From the NCBI GenBank assembly GCA_051453625.1, contig JBOZIK010000001.1, forward strand, positions 232,991,205 through 233,055,204: a stretch of 64,000 nucleotides of DNA, written 5' to 3'. The translations under genes were made by a program, and so were the position numbers. The stretch is from Welwitschia mirabilis (lineage: Eukaryota; Gnetophyta; Gnetopsida; Welwitschiales). Below are positions 46,921 through 58,087 of this stretch, piece by piece. The notes under the pieces were generated by a model. The model worked only from the letters and a program-made list of their open reading frames with translations. It did no database searches and was not told the DNA's origin. Every line of letters starts with the position of its first letter. Positions within the stretch are counted from its first letter, which is position 1.

Positions 46921-48290
46921 TTCACAACAACTTTTTTAATTCTATTCTTTCGCTTTTCTTTTAGCTTATAAACTTGCAATTAAGTAAGATTATGTAGTTT
47001 TTGTTTAGCCAAATATAATTATCCCTATGGAAGAATGATATTAATTTTTAACATAGTTTTAAATTTGGTCCATGAATTAAAATGACCACACATATTTCAT
47101 AGATCATAAGATATCATAGGTAGAAGTTAAGATGTAGCAAGTTTTTAACATCATTATTAAGGATTATAATTAGTGTTCTTTAGCTTGCCAAAATTTGTTT
47201 TTATTTATGAATAGTTTTATAATATTTTTATCATATTTTTCTTTATCAAAACTTCAAGAAAGATAAGAACTACATTCATATGAAGTATAATAACATAAAA
47301 TATACTAATATTTGTCTCATCTCTGTATGCAAGATATCCCTTTTAACTAGGTGTAATTTATTTTTGTTTTTATACTTGTAGTTATAGATAGCATAATTTA
47401 ATCCTATCATTGAAATTTATGGAACCTTCTATCTATTTTGATATTAATAAGTACATCTATTTTATGAATGAAAATTTTTGAAATTAGGAATTTTTTCCAC
47501 TAGATGTCCCATGCTAAAAAGTGTAACTTTTAGCATTAAGTTCTGTTTGTTTTCTACAAATAAAAATTCTATAATTTTTTATTATCATTGTTACTTTTAT
47601 TAATGCCACCATTAGTTTTTAGGAATTAATTATATTTTAAATTTTATATTTTGTTTTCTAGTAATTTCTATCATTTTGCATTAATAGTCTATCATAGAAA
47701 ATTACTAATCTTGACTTCTCATGCATTGTTAATTAGATCTCCTAATAGTTGTTTTCATAAGGAAAATAATGAACACATGGAGTACCAACTACTTCTAAAT
47801 AATTATAACATTTATTTTGACCAATCATATTTAAAACCTTTATTTTATACTAATCAAACATTAAGTAAAACTTTTGTTAATATTCTTCTAACATGCTTAA
47901 TCATATTTAACATAGATATATTTAGTATATGTTAAGGATAACCTAAAAAACTTTAAGAGAATTATGACAACTTGAATATTTAGTAATGCTCTGTTGCATG
48001 ATTTGATCCCTTCATATGAGCAGAATCTAAATAAATAATTTTTGACTAATTTGTAACACAAATTCTATGGCCCAAATCTAAATCTTCCTAGAAACATTTA
48101 AGAGACTTTAAAGCTTGAATTACAATCATAGGAGACTAAGGTGAAGTACTCAAGATGAAATGTTTTTCTTATTTATTGAAATTAAAAAAATAAAAATCTT
48201 GGCTATATAACTTAAAATCTTACTCTATTATGTCATGATAGGGTTTCACATAGAAGTTAGTAAAAAAATACTTTCCAATACATAAAACTA
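46920..48290. other. AT-rich DNA, nothing firm
   Basis: A 94-codon frame at 47,651-47,935 starts at TTG and has no known motif. It may be the leader and early gag of the gypsy remnant that follows. Confidence 0.4.
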
Positions 48291-48299
48291 ATGAACTTG

Positions 48300-50266
48300 G
48301 AAGAAACATCATCAATTTCTCAGATGAGTATAAAAAACCTTTCCATAAGGATTTTGATCACTTTAGACTTGTTAAAGAGATGTCTATAATATGGTTTTAA
48401 AGCTTGAAACTTATTAAGATTTTCTTATAAAATATTAAATGCACAATGTAAGCAACTAATAGATATGATAATTGGTGGAAAATTCACATTCAAATAACTA
48501 ATTAAGGCATGGGAAACTTTGGAAAACATAGTTGAGGATTCCAAAGTTAGAATAGATATTTTATAAATATTCAAATAGCCCAATAAAAATCCAAGCCTAT
48601 ACGATGTAAATTAGATGAGAAAATAGTTTGACTTAGGAAGTTAGATTGCATCACTACAAAGTTAGATAACCCATAGACATCTAAATCTAAGGCAACTAGT
48701 GGTGGTGCTATATATGCTATATGTGCATCTAATGAACATGAAACTAGTGAGTGTTCTTCTATTTCATTCTATAGAGAGATAATTATTGAAAAGGCTAAGT
48801 TTATACAATCTAAGAAGTTCTTTTCAAGATAACTTTAATAATCGCAATATCTAAAGCTACTATTCCCTTTTGGATGTTTATATCACTTAAATTGAAAAAA
48901 GAGGGGTAAAAAAAGAAAAAACTTTAATTTATCATAGAAGAACCCATAGGATGAGTCATCCATTTTAAACACACTATGTAGTTAACCTCAAAATAGATCA
49001 TTAGAGGATAGTTTGAAATAATTCACATATGCTTAGCTAGCTACCAATAATAAATAAGCCAAAATTAATAATCAAATGGATAAAACTCTTTAATGTCTAA
49101 AATAAGAAATAAATCAATGTTCATAACTCACATTTTGATTATGATTAATAATAGAAAAAAGAGTAAGCTTCTAGTCCAACCTCTTACTAGTACAAATGGT
49201 TTAAATAGTACTAAACAACTATGAGAGGTTAAAATAGTCAAGGCTATCTTACTTAAAAGTGGTACATAGAGAATTAAACATGTCAAATCACTTAGAGATG
49301 ACCCGTTTACCTCTAACCCCTTACCTAGAAATATACTTGACATTAAAAAAGATAAAAGGATGACATAGAGATATTTAGATAAAAGGAATTATAAAAACTT
49401 ATTATTTTTTAATTACCTTACATCACTGGGGAGAAAATAACTTTAAGAAGAGTACTTAACAATATTTAAGAAAGTAAAAAACATTTTAATTTTATATGTT
49501 ATCAAATACATTCCATCTTATGATAAACTTCTTAAAAATATGTGAATAATAAAGATAAAGATGAACATTAAAAAGGAAAACCTTCTTGACTCAACTATTA
49601 GATGTCATAGTTTAAAACAAACTATTACCCAAATTTAGAGATCTTGATTCCCAAATAATCTCATTCACCATAGGAAAAAAAAACTATATGTAACCTTGTT
49701 AGACTTAAAGGATAGTGTGAACTTAACATCCTACTTATTTTACAAATAACATAAATTAAATAGACTAAAGAAAATAAAAATAACCTTATTATTTATTAAC
49801 TAATCAACTAATATATGTCCATAGAAATCATAAAAGATGTCTTGGTATATCTAGAAAAGTTTTAATATCACATGCACTCTATAGTCTTAGAAATGAAAAA
49901 TAATGTAAAGCTATTCTCCCTTATCTTAAGAAGAGCAATCATAACCACATCTAATTCTATAAGAAACTATTAAATGAAGTAGTAAATATGTCATATCAGG
50001 ACATAGATACAAAGTAATAAATCTTGAATGCATTGAAAAAGAATCCTTTGAATAACTTAGAAGATCTAAATTTAATTCAAAACAATTAAAATAAAAACCA
50101 TGAACCTTATGAGAAACTAGTGTTTACTTCTTAAGGAAAACTTCACTATGAGATATAAAAACCTAAAGATATGTGATACAAGATCAACCTTATAATTAAA
50201 AGTGCATCACTAGTGTTGAATTTAATATTACTCCTATATAACTAAATAAAATTATAAAGCTTACAA
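48300..50266 (+). pseudogene. Athila-like gypsy gag-protease remnant
   Basis: Plus strand. The gag zinc-finger-like block AIYAICASNEHETSECSSIS near 48,707 matches the Athila CEICG--H-TSECP block. Protease near 49,615-49,740 reads NKLLPKFRDLDSQIISFTIG then LYVTLLDLKDSVNLTSYLFY, matching NKLPPKLKDPGSFTIPCTIG and ALCDLGASINLMPLSVYKK. The active-site DLGAS reads DLKDS. DVLVYLEKF and HSIVLEMKNNVKLFSLILRR near 49,830-49,920 match the DVLVKVDKFIFPVDFVVLD region. Stops abound. Copia element 2 begins at 50,272, apparently inserted into or beside this remnant. Confidence 0.8.
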
Positions 50267-50271
50267 GTAAA
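50267..50271. repeat. Target-site duplication, left of copia element 2
   Basis: GTAAA, identical to 59,351-59,355 at the other end. Five bases is the standard copia target duplication. Confidence 0.85.
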
Positions 50272-51526
50272 TTAAGGATCTAGAACCTTATAGAGGTAGT
50301 GAATAGGATTTAAAAATTAAATAAATAAATCACTAGCTATCTTCACAAATATTAAAAACAAAAAAATATTTGTGCATATGAAATACAAAAACTAATTTGA
50401 AAGAAAGATATCTGGAAGCAAAAAATACCCATGAAGATAGATACATGATTTGTAGTAGTTTGAGAAAGCCCCTACTCCACTCTTAGTGATCAGCTTCTAT
50501 TCAAGCTTGATCTAAATCTTTGTTAATCACTTTTAGGTATTCTAGGTTCACCTGTAATCTTTTACAATTAGACTTTTTTAAGGCTCAGTTTCAACCATTA
50601 GAGAGAATGATATTAAGTAATAATGGCACACTATAATACATAGGTTCCACTAGATCTAAATCTCAACAATGATATTGCTATACTACTTGAGATGATAGTA
50701 CAATCTATGAATGTCCGGTGCAAAGTAATTGATCGAGTATAGATTATAATAAAAGATGTTTATTCGTCTTTAGTTAAAGAGAAGATATGCCAATGAGATA
50801 TTTAATAGTGATATAAAAGTGATATAATGATTTTGATGGCTAACAAATATATAAGAGAAACATTTTAGGATTTTACACATGAAAAAGATTCTCTAATGGA
50901 TAAAAACCGATGCCCATTTCCTTCATGGTTGATTGACCCCTTAAAATATTCGATCAACCCCATTAAGTGCTGTCATTGAAGTCAATCATCCTTAGATTCT
51001 TTTGATTAGCTTAAGTTCCTCATGGCTTCATGTTTGGTCAACCCCTCAGGGATCTAGTTAACTACATGTTCAGTTTACTACATTTTGGTTTGGTCAGCCC
51101 CATGTCCAAAAAATGGTAAAATAATATTTATGACCTAGGTCTAGTTCACCTCTTAAAAGTTGATTCTTTGATGATAAAGGACAGAAACATTTCACTCTAG
51201 ATCTGCTCGATCCCTCTGGAATATAGTTGACCTCTTAATAAATAGATGTAACAAATTTGTTTCTCAGGTTCAATCAACCCTTCTAGAATCTAGTCGACCC
51301 CTCTATAATCTGTTTTTAACATTTTATGGTTTAGGTTCAGTTGATCCTTTAAGAATCTGGTCAACTCCTTTGAGGATATGAAACTTGTCAAGTTTAGGTA
51401 GGATTTGTAACAAAAGTTTTTAGCTTCTAACCTATAAGGATTAATATTTTCTATAAAGAATATAACACATTTTGCTAAAATAGAAAATACTAATTTTACA
51501 TCAACTTGACAAATTATAACTGAATA
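50272..51526 (-). repeat. 3' LTR of copia element 2
   Basis: 1,255 bp, aligned with 58,088-59,350 and 40,540-41,786. Plus-strand start TTAAGGATCTAGAACC (TG decayed to TT), end ATAACTGAATA. Carries the GTCAACC / GTCGACC motif array at 50,930-51,370. Confidence 0.9.
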
Positions 51527-51527
51527 A

Positions 51528-51541
51528 TCTCTCCCTTTGAC
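51528..51541 (-). promoter_or_regulatory. Polypurine tract, copia element 2
   Basis: Minus strand GTCAAAGGGAGAGA, directly upstream of the 3' LTR, corresponding to GTCAAAGGGGGATA in element 1. Confidence 0.85.
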
Positions 51542-51959
51542 ATTGATGGTAAACTATACTTAGTTGAAAATATTAATTGAAAAAACTTCCCCTCAGGTAA
51601 TGTCCGTTTGATTTGAAAAAGAGTATTGAGCATGTATATCACATTAAATATTTATAAAGGATTTTGAACAAGAGTAATAAATATAACACTTTGTAGTATA
51701 GTTCATGAGCTATGTAATATTCACTGATATATGTGATAAAATCATAGTTCATGAGATGTTTAATATTCATTAATAAATGTAACAAACTCATGGTTTAGGG
51801 TATATGAAATAAAAAATTAATATCAAATGCATTTCTATTACTTAGCTTTAAGCAGTACAATAGAAAAGGTACTCATAAGAGTAATTAGTACTAAGATAGA
51901 CTGATAAGTACTCCATAAGACAACTAATAATATCTGATACCAAATGATAAAAGATGGAA

Positions 51960-53330
51960 ATACAACTATTTATTAATCTTCTGACATTAATGACAAAGAA
52001 GATAAAATAGACAGTAAATAGGCACAAACAAAAAATAACAAAAAAGATAAGAGATCAATCAAATTCTTCTTCTTCTTCTTCTTCCTCCTCAGATTCTTCT
52101 TTAGAACTTGGGTCTTCTTCTTCCTCTTATTCTTTGACTACGTTTTGCATTAAGCCACAAGCTTTCTTAAAAGTCTTTGCTACCTTATATCCTATTATGA
52201 TCAGAGCCTCTTTCATGTGCCTAATGTGAGAGTCTAATCTCTTCAAGTATTAAAGAGTCTCTTTAGGAGAGGCTTGTTTAGGAGAAAGAGACTTAGATGA
52301 TTTCTTAGATTTGGCAAAAATATGCATGTAGGATAAGGTTTTATGCCTAATGAGTGGCATAGGAGTTAAAATTTCTAACTTTAGGTGTAACTACACTCTA
52401 AAATGATAACGAATATTAGTAATTAAAACTGAATAAGGAAGAGCCCTAGTTTTGTGATACTCTAATTGAGAGACCATGTTTTTGAGATTAATGACAATAT
52501 CATTAATAAAATGCCTAATTCCTACAAAATATAGTATTTAAGCTCTATAGTTAGAGGTTCATCACATAACCCACTAAAGATAAGAAGTTATAAGTAAAAA
52601 CCAAATGCAAAAACCTATATTTTGGGGATGAAACTCATCACAGAGCTCTTTGGTAACCTCTAATTTATCATCCATGGAATCAAACAGGGGTTAAAACTCC
52701 TCATAATCTCCTCTAGGGAGATTTGTAGTGGAAGTCAATGAAATCTGCACTAATCCTAATCTTTCTTTCCAAAACAAGGATTGTTAGGATAGAAGAGTCA
52801 GCATCAAAAGAGGCATTGTAATAAAATATGTGAGGGAGGAAAGAGTAGGCTGATCCTGAAACATCAAGAAACTAAAATAGAACAAGCTCATTCANNNNNN
52901 NNNNCCTTAGCTCTCCAGAAGCATCAGGCCTTTTCTTGGCAGACAGGTATCTTCTTAAACTTCTCTAAGAACCTGTTTAAGGCTTCATTAGATATTCTAG
53001 TGTAAAAATACCCTAGATCTTTGCTTTTTGATTTAGTTTGATGCCTTCTAGAGGGATCCTCTACCACTGAAAGCACTTAGTGACTTCTCGAAGATAAGAA
53101 AACTTGAAAGAGACAACTAGATCTAAAGGAAACAAGTGGACAGCTATGAATGAAAAGGTTTACAGATCCACAAGATTTTATAAAAGAGGATGATCAAGTC
53201 AAATTTAATAAAAATATTGGGTCCACCATCTTAACTTCCACATTATAATCCTATAGGTCTAGTCGACCAAGTTATGATCTGGTTGACTCATTGAGACTTA
53301 AGTCACAATACTTCTAGGTATAGACTAGTC
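51960..53330 (-). pseudogene. Extra 3' ORF of copia element 2
   Basis: Minus-strand wording: DLGYFYTRISNEALNRFLEK, later RALPYSVLITNIRYHFRV, TPMPLIRHKTLSYMHIFAKS, KRLDSHIRHMKEALIIIGYK and a tail rich in Glu (SSKEESEEEEEEEEFD). The LPY-hydrophobic-LT-I--HF-V block recalls the 'putative plant transposon protein' domain found in the extra ORF of some plant retrotransposons. Element 1 holds the same ORF, so it belongs to the family. Function unknown; env-like or nucleic-acid-related roles have been proposed for such ORFs. Broken by stops and by the 10-N gap. Confidence 0.55.
52895..52904. other. Assembly gap (10 N)
   Basis: Ten undetermined bases inside the extra ORF of copia element 2. Confidence 0.99.
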
Positions 53331-53439
53331 GACCGACTAGGTTTAGTCAACCAAATGCAAGATCTAGTTGACTACATAACCTTTAGTTAGAGGATAGAAA
53401 GAAAACCCCTAGTTCATTGTGAAGTCTCAGAAAGTTATT

Positions 53440-53960
53440 TAAATTTTTGTGAAAATATTGGCAAGTTGTCTATTAGGACTAACAAAATTTATTGAAATGT
53501 TATCTTTTTCTACTTGATCTCTAAGGAAATGATGTATTAATTTAATGTATTTAGTTCTAGAATGTTGAAAAGGATTCTTTGAGATATTAATTACACTTCT
53601 GTTATCACAAAAGATTAGAATCTATTCAAAATCTACTCCAAAGCGTTTTAGCATTTCATTTATCCATAAAAGATGGGTGCAATAACTCCCTGTTGCTATA
53701 TACTCTACTTCTATACTCTACTTCTACTATTGGTTCTTACTTATCTATTCTACTAAGCATGATCCTAAAAGAAAGCAATTACCACTTGTGATTTTCCCAT
53801 CATCTTTACACCCAGCTCAATCTACATCACTAAAGCCTACAAGTTTAAAAAATGTTTCTGTAGGATACCATAATTCATAGTCACTTAGGCTTTTTATGTA
53901 TCTTATGATTCTTTTGACAGATTAAAGGTGTGATTCTTTTGGTTGGTCTAATATCTAGTA
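53440..53960 (-). pseudogene. Copia element 2 RNase H
   Basis: Minus strand: DGKITSGNCFLLGSCLV, VEYIATGSYCTHLLWMNEML, RFGVDFE, then FCDNRSVINISKNPFQHSRT and HHFLRDQVEKDNI. These equal the copia RNase H blocks (KSTSGTC, AEAEYIAA, LWMK--L, CDN-SAI-LSKNP--HSRTKHI, HHFLRD). Interrupted by stops. Confidence 0.88.
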
Positions 53961-53999
53961 CACATGATAATGCTAAATATTATATTGGATCTACTTGAA

Positions 54000-55166
54000 A
54001 TTAGATACAAAAGACTTCTTATTATGCTTCTATAAAGTTTTTGGCCTACATATTTTTCATGTCTATTAATACTAATCTTATAATAATTTAACATATGTGT
54101 GCTAGTTTATTTTGCATTCACTAGTGCAAATCGTTTGATCAAGTCCTTTATGTATTTAGATTGAGATATGAAAATTCCATGTTTTGTTTATTTGATTTGG
54201 AGACCAAAAAACATTCTAACTTCACAAGCATACTCAATTCAAAATGTTTTATCATAATGCTAGAGAATTCTTTTGATAAAACTTCATTTGAGGCTCCAAA
54301 AATTATATCGTCCACATTAATTTGAATAATAATAAAGTCCTTTTTTAGATTTTTGTTAAATAATGCTTTATCCATAGTTCCATACATGTAACTATTTTTA
54401 TTAAGAAACATAGCTAGTTTTTCATACCAAGCTCTTAGAGCTTGCTTTTAACTATATAAGGACTTTTTAAGTCTATACACATGATTTGGTTCATGTGGAT
54501 CTAATCTCGAGGTTATTCCACATAGACTTTTTCATTAATATTTTCATTTAGAAAGGCATTTTTCACATACATTTGATAAACTTTAACGTTCTTAAAGGCT
54601 ATATAAGATAAAAGAATTCTAATACTATCTAGCCTAACTATAGGAGAAAAATTATCACCTACATCAATTCCTTTAATTTGCTTGTAACCTTGTGCCACCA
54701 ATCTTACTTTGTTCTTAATTACATTATTTTGTTCATCACGCTTATTCTTGAAAATCCATTTTATTCCAACAACATTTCTATCCTTTATTCTTTAAAAAAG
54801 TTTTCACACATCATTTATATTAAATTATTGTAACTCATCTTGCATGGTCATCATCCATTCTTTATGAGATTTCACCTCTTTAAATTTTTTAGGTTCAATT
54901 TGAGAAACATAACGAATATGAGCACAAAAATTTTTAAGAGAATTCCTTATTTGAATTTTTGAGCTAACATCTCTAATGATAAATCCTAAAAAGTGATCTT
55001 TTAGCTCTTTAAACTTTTTAGAAGTAACTTCTTGAGTTGTCTCTTCTTCTTTCTCAGTTGAAACTTCTTTTATTGTGGGAGTGCTTGGAGTTAAGTTTTC
55101 TTCACCATTTGAAGGAAGAAGTCTTATGATAAAATCATCAATTTGAACATTTATAGACTCTTCCAC
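54000..55166 (-). pseudogene. Copia element 2 reverse transcriptase
   Basis: Minus strand in three open pieces. 55,166-54,825 is the acidic linker before RT (STEKEEETTQEVTSKKFKEL, PKKFKEVKSHKEWMMTMQDE). 54,701-54,513 holds the first catalytic region, where QMDV reads QMYVKNAFLNENINEKVYVE, so the first catalytic Asp is Tyr. 54,411-54,148 holds DFIIIQINVDDIIFGASNEV, where YVDD reads NVDD. Frameshifts separate the pieces. The upstream TRLVAQGYKQIKGIDVGD block is intact. Confidence 0.9.
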
Positions 55167-55175
55167 TATTATACT

Positions 55176-55990
55176 TCATTTTTTGAACACTCGATAGGCT
55201 CTATTTCTAGTTGAGTATCCCAAAAAGATTGCTTCATCAGGCTTTAACTCAAATTTACTCAAGTATTCTCTATTTTTAAATGTAAAGCACTTACTCCTAA
55301 AGACTATAAAATATGAAACATTTGATTTTCTTCCTTGTCGAAGGTCATAGGGAGTTTTATCCATGTTTGGTCTTAGGTAGACTCTATTTATAATGTAGCA
55401 TGCAGTGCTTACTGCTTTAGTCCAAAACTTTTTAGGAACCTTCTTATCATTTAACATTGTTCTAGCCATTTCTGGAAGGATTCGATTCTTCCTCTCAGCA
55501 ATTCCATTTTGTTGATGTGTCTTTGAGGCTGAGAATTTATGTTTTATACAATTGTCTACACAATACTTTACAAACAGATGGTTTTCAAATTCTTCTCCAT
55601 GATTACTTCTAATTTTCTTAATGGTTGGATTTTGTTGTAAATTTTACCACAACTTTTATATGTTTTAACTTTGTTTCTAAGAAAAGCAATCCAAATAAAT
55701 CTAGAGTAGTCATTAACCATAGTCAAGAAATATTATTTACCACATAAACTTTTTATTTAAACTGGATCCACCAAGTTCATGTAAATAAGCTTAACAAACA
55801 TTGTTGTGGAGACTAGATTTTTTACTTTTTTGAGAAGTCCTAACTTGTTTCCCTTTCTTATAAACATCACCAAAGCTCATGTTTTTTAATGTTAATCTTG
55901 GTAATTCATTTAGCATTTTCTTTTTAATAATTTTTTTGAGATGATCATAGTTTACATGTCCTAAACATTGGTTTCATAGTCCTCCTTGAT
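55176..55990 (-). pseudogene. Copia element 2 integrase
   Basis: The open piece 55,469-55,176 reads MARTMLNDKKVPKKFWTKAV, TACYIINRVYLRPNMDKTPY, YFIVFRSKCFTFKNREYLSK and AIFLGYSTRNRAYRVF, the typical copia integrase C-terminal half. Upstream (to 55,990) lie the GAG-pre-integrase zinc block (QCLGHVNYDHL, YKKGKQVRTSQKSKK) and the core, with stops. The first codon of the open piece follows the family PQQNGVVERKNR-type block. Confidence 0.9.
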
Positions 55991-56420
55991 TTACATTACA
56001 AAAATAACATGCAGATAAAGACTCATCAATACTGTAAACATTATCTATTCTATTTACCTTAAAAAGAACATCATTCATTTTTTCATGGCTAACTTCATAC
56101 TTTTTACTATCAAAAATAACTTTATGTCCTTTATCACAAATTTGACTAATACTAAGTAAATTACACTTAAGCCCATTAACATATAAAACCTCCTTTATCT
56201 TAGGCATGTTACCTCCATCGATGCTCCAAACCCTTTGATCTTTACTATTCTATTATCACCAAATGTAACTTCTCCTCCATCAAATTCATCTAAGTGTTGG
56301 AGTCTTGACTTATCATTTGTTATGTATTCAAAGCAAGTACTATCCAAGTACTAGCTAATTACATTTGATATCTTAAAAGCTATCTGAATCAAAAAAAAAT
56401 TTAAATTATTATCTTTTCAT
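55974..56420 (-). pseudogene. Copia element 2 protease and start of GAG-pre-integrase
   Basis: Minus strand: YLDSTCFEYITNDKSRLQHL at about 56,350-56,290 corresponds to the aspartic protease start WYLDSGCSRHMTGDKS-F. The essential DSG triad reads DST. DGGEVTFGDNRIVKIKGFG follows, then the open piece 56,207-55,974 PKIKEVLYVNGLKCNLLSIS and QICDKGHKVIFDSK. Confidence 0.88.
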
Positions 56421-56659
56421 CCACTTAGTCCTTTTGAACTATTGTGGTATACATCCCCTTGGGACAAATTGAAAAGGAACAGTACTAATATAATTTAAAA
56501 AGAGAATTAACTTTCTAGCATTACAAAATAATTTATAATGATCTAACTTATCACAAAAATGACATGTAATTTTTGACACATAATTATTTTGTCATGTTAT
56601 CTGATTTAGTTAATTTTGTGGTCTTTGAGAGATGAATCCAATACCTTTCTTATTATGAA

Positions 56660-58021
56660 CTGGTTTTTATATCCCAAGCATCTGTTCCAATTTAGTTGAA
56701 CTCTTTGAAAATTTATTTACAAAATGAAACAAGCTTTTTACCTCCTGAGTAAGTTTGGAGTTCTTGGTTTGGATCATTTTGTACTTTATCTCCAAATCCT
56801 CCTTTTCCTTGGTTAGAGCCTTTACTATTATATTTAGATTATTGATACATTTTGCCAATTTTTCACATTCTGAGTAAAGCTCTTTGTAGGTGTCTTTAAG
56901 CTCATTTTGATCTTATTCAATAAGATATAGATCATTTGGTTCTAATGAGTAAGGCATGTTCTTTATTAAAGGGACTATTGCCATAAAAGAAAGACTTTGA
57001 TCTCCATCTAATTCTTGTCTTAAGATACTATCATCTTCTTCATCTACATTATTCCATTTGGCAATGAAGGATGATGTCTTTGATTTCCTCTGATCTCCTT
57101 TGTTGTTTGGACATTCATTTACCACATGAACATAACCCTTACAAGCATAGAATTGGATCTTATTTCCTTTTTATTGATCTCTTTTAGATTTGGAATGAGT
57201 TCTTTTTTATCCTCTGCATAATTCCCCTTATTTTTTTCTTCTATGCAAGAATGTTTTAAATCTTCTTGCCAAATGTGCAACATCGTCTTCATCAAGGTCT
57301 TCATATGATCTTTTAAATATATATTCTTCCTATACATTTTTCAAGGTAAAACCCTTTTTTTAATCTTTAGTAAATTTCAATTCATAAGTTTGAAGATTAC
57401 CTTAAAGTTCCTTAACTATCATTGAATGAATGTTCTTGCTCTCTTCGATGGCTGTGAACTTTAGCTCAAATCAATTTGGAAGAGATCTTGGCACTTTTCG
57501 AATAACCTTCCATTCATTCATTCTTTTGCTTAGATTTATCATAGAATTCACAATGTATGTGAGTCTAGCAAATAATTCTTGTAGAGTCTTCTCTTCATCC
57601 ATGCGAATGTCCTCAAATTTGGAAATGAGCATTCTTGTATAGTCTACTTTACAGTATATGTTTCTTTGTATGCTATTTTGAGAATATTCCAAGCTTCCTT
57701 GGCATGTTCACAATTTATAATCCTTTTAAATTAATCTACATATACTGCATAAAAAGTAGCATTAATATCACAAGCATCTAAGATAGCCTTAGCTTTATTC
57801 ATGGGGGTCCATTGATCTCAATATTTTTCTACCACAATGGTGTTTTCATTTATATTGATTTTGGAAAGTGTAGGCACAATGTATCCATTATAGATTACCT
57901 CCTCTATGTCTACATCTAAGGATTTAAGAAATATTCTCATATAGGCCTTCTACTAGGCATAATTTATCCCATCAATTATGGGTGATCTTCTAGTAGAAAA
58001 GCCATCTAAAGGATTACTCAT
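56660..58021 (-). pseudogene. Copia element 2 gag
   Basis: Starts at ATG 58,021 (minus): MSNPLDGFSTRRSPIIDGIN then two stops, KAYMRIFLKSLDVDIEE, the usual copia gag opening (PPLFDGTNYAYWKARM). Open piece 57,692-57,471 carries the helical gag core (MDEEKTLQELFARLTYIVNS). The zinc knuckle at 57,156-57,109 reads FYACKGYVHVVNECPN; the first Cys of CX2CX4HX4C is Phe. Piece 56,858-56,667 is a coiled-coil-like stretch (LTKEKEDLEIKYKMIQTKNS) ending KLEQMLGI, as in SIRE-type gag. Disabled by frameshifts and stops. Confidence 0.88.
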
Positions 58022-58073
58022 ATTTAGGGTTTAGGAGTCTAGATCTGTTAGGATATACCAATGACTCTATCTA

Positions 58074-58085
58074 GCTCTGATACTA
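58074..58085 (-). promoter_or_regulatory. Primer-binding site (initiator tRNA-Met type), copia element 2
   Basis: Minus strand TAGTATCAGAGC, one base from TGGTATCAGAGC, two bases inside the 5' LTR end. This is the standard copia primer site. Confidence 0.88.
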
Positions 58086-58087
58086 AA

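Noticed and set aside
47651-47935. 94-codon frame as a gene
   Set aside because: Starts at TTG, AT-driven composition, no motif; probably retrotransposon leader or gag remnant.
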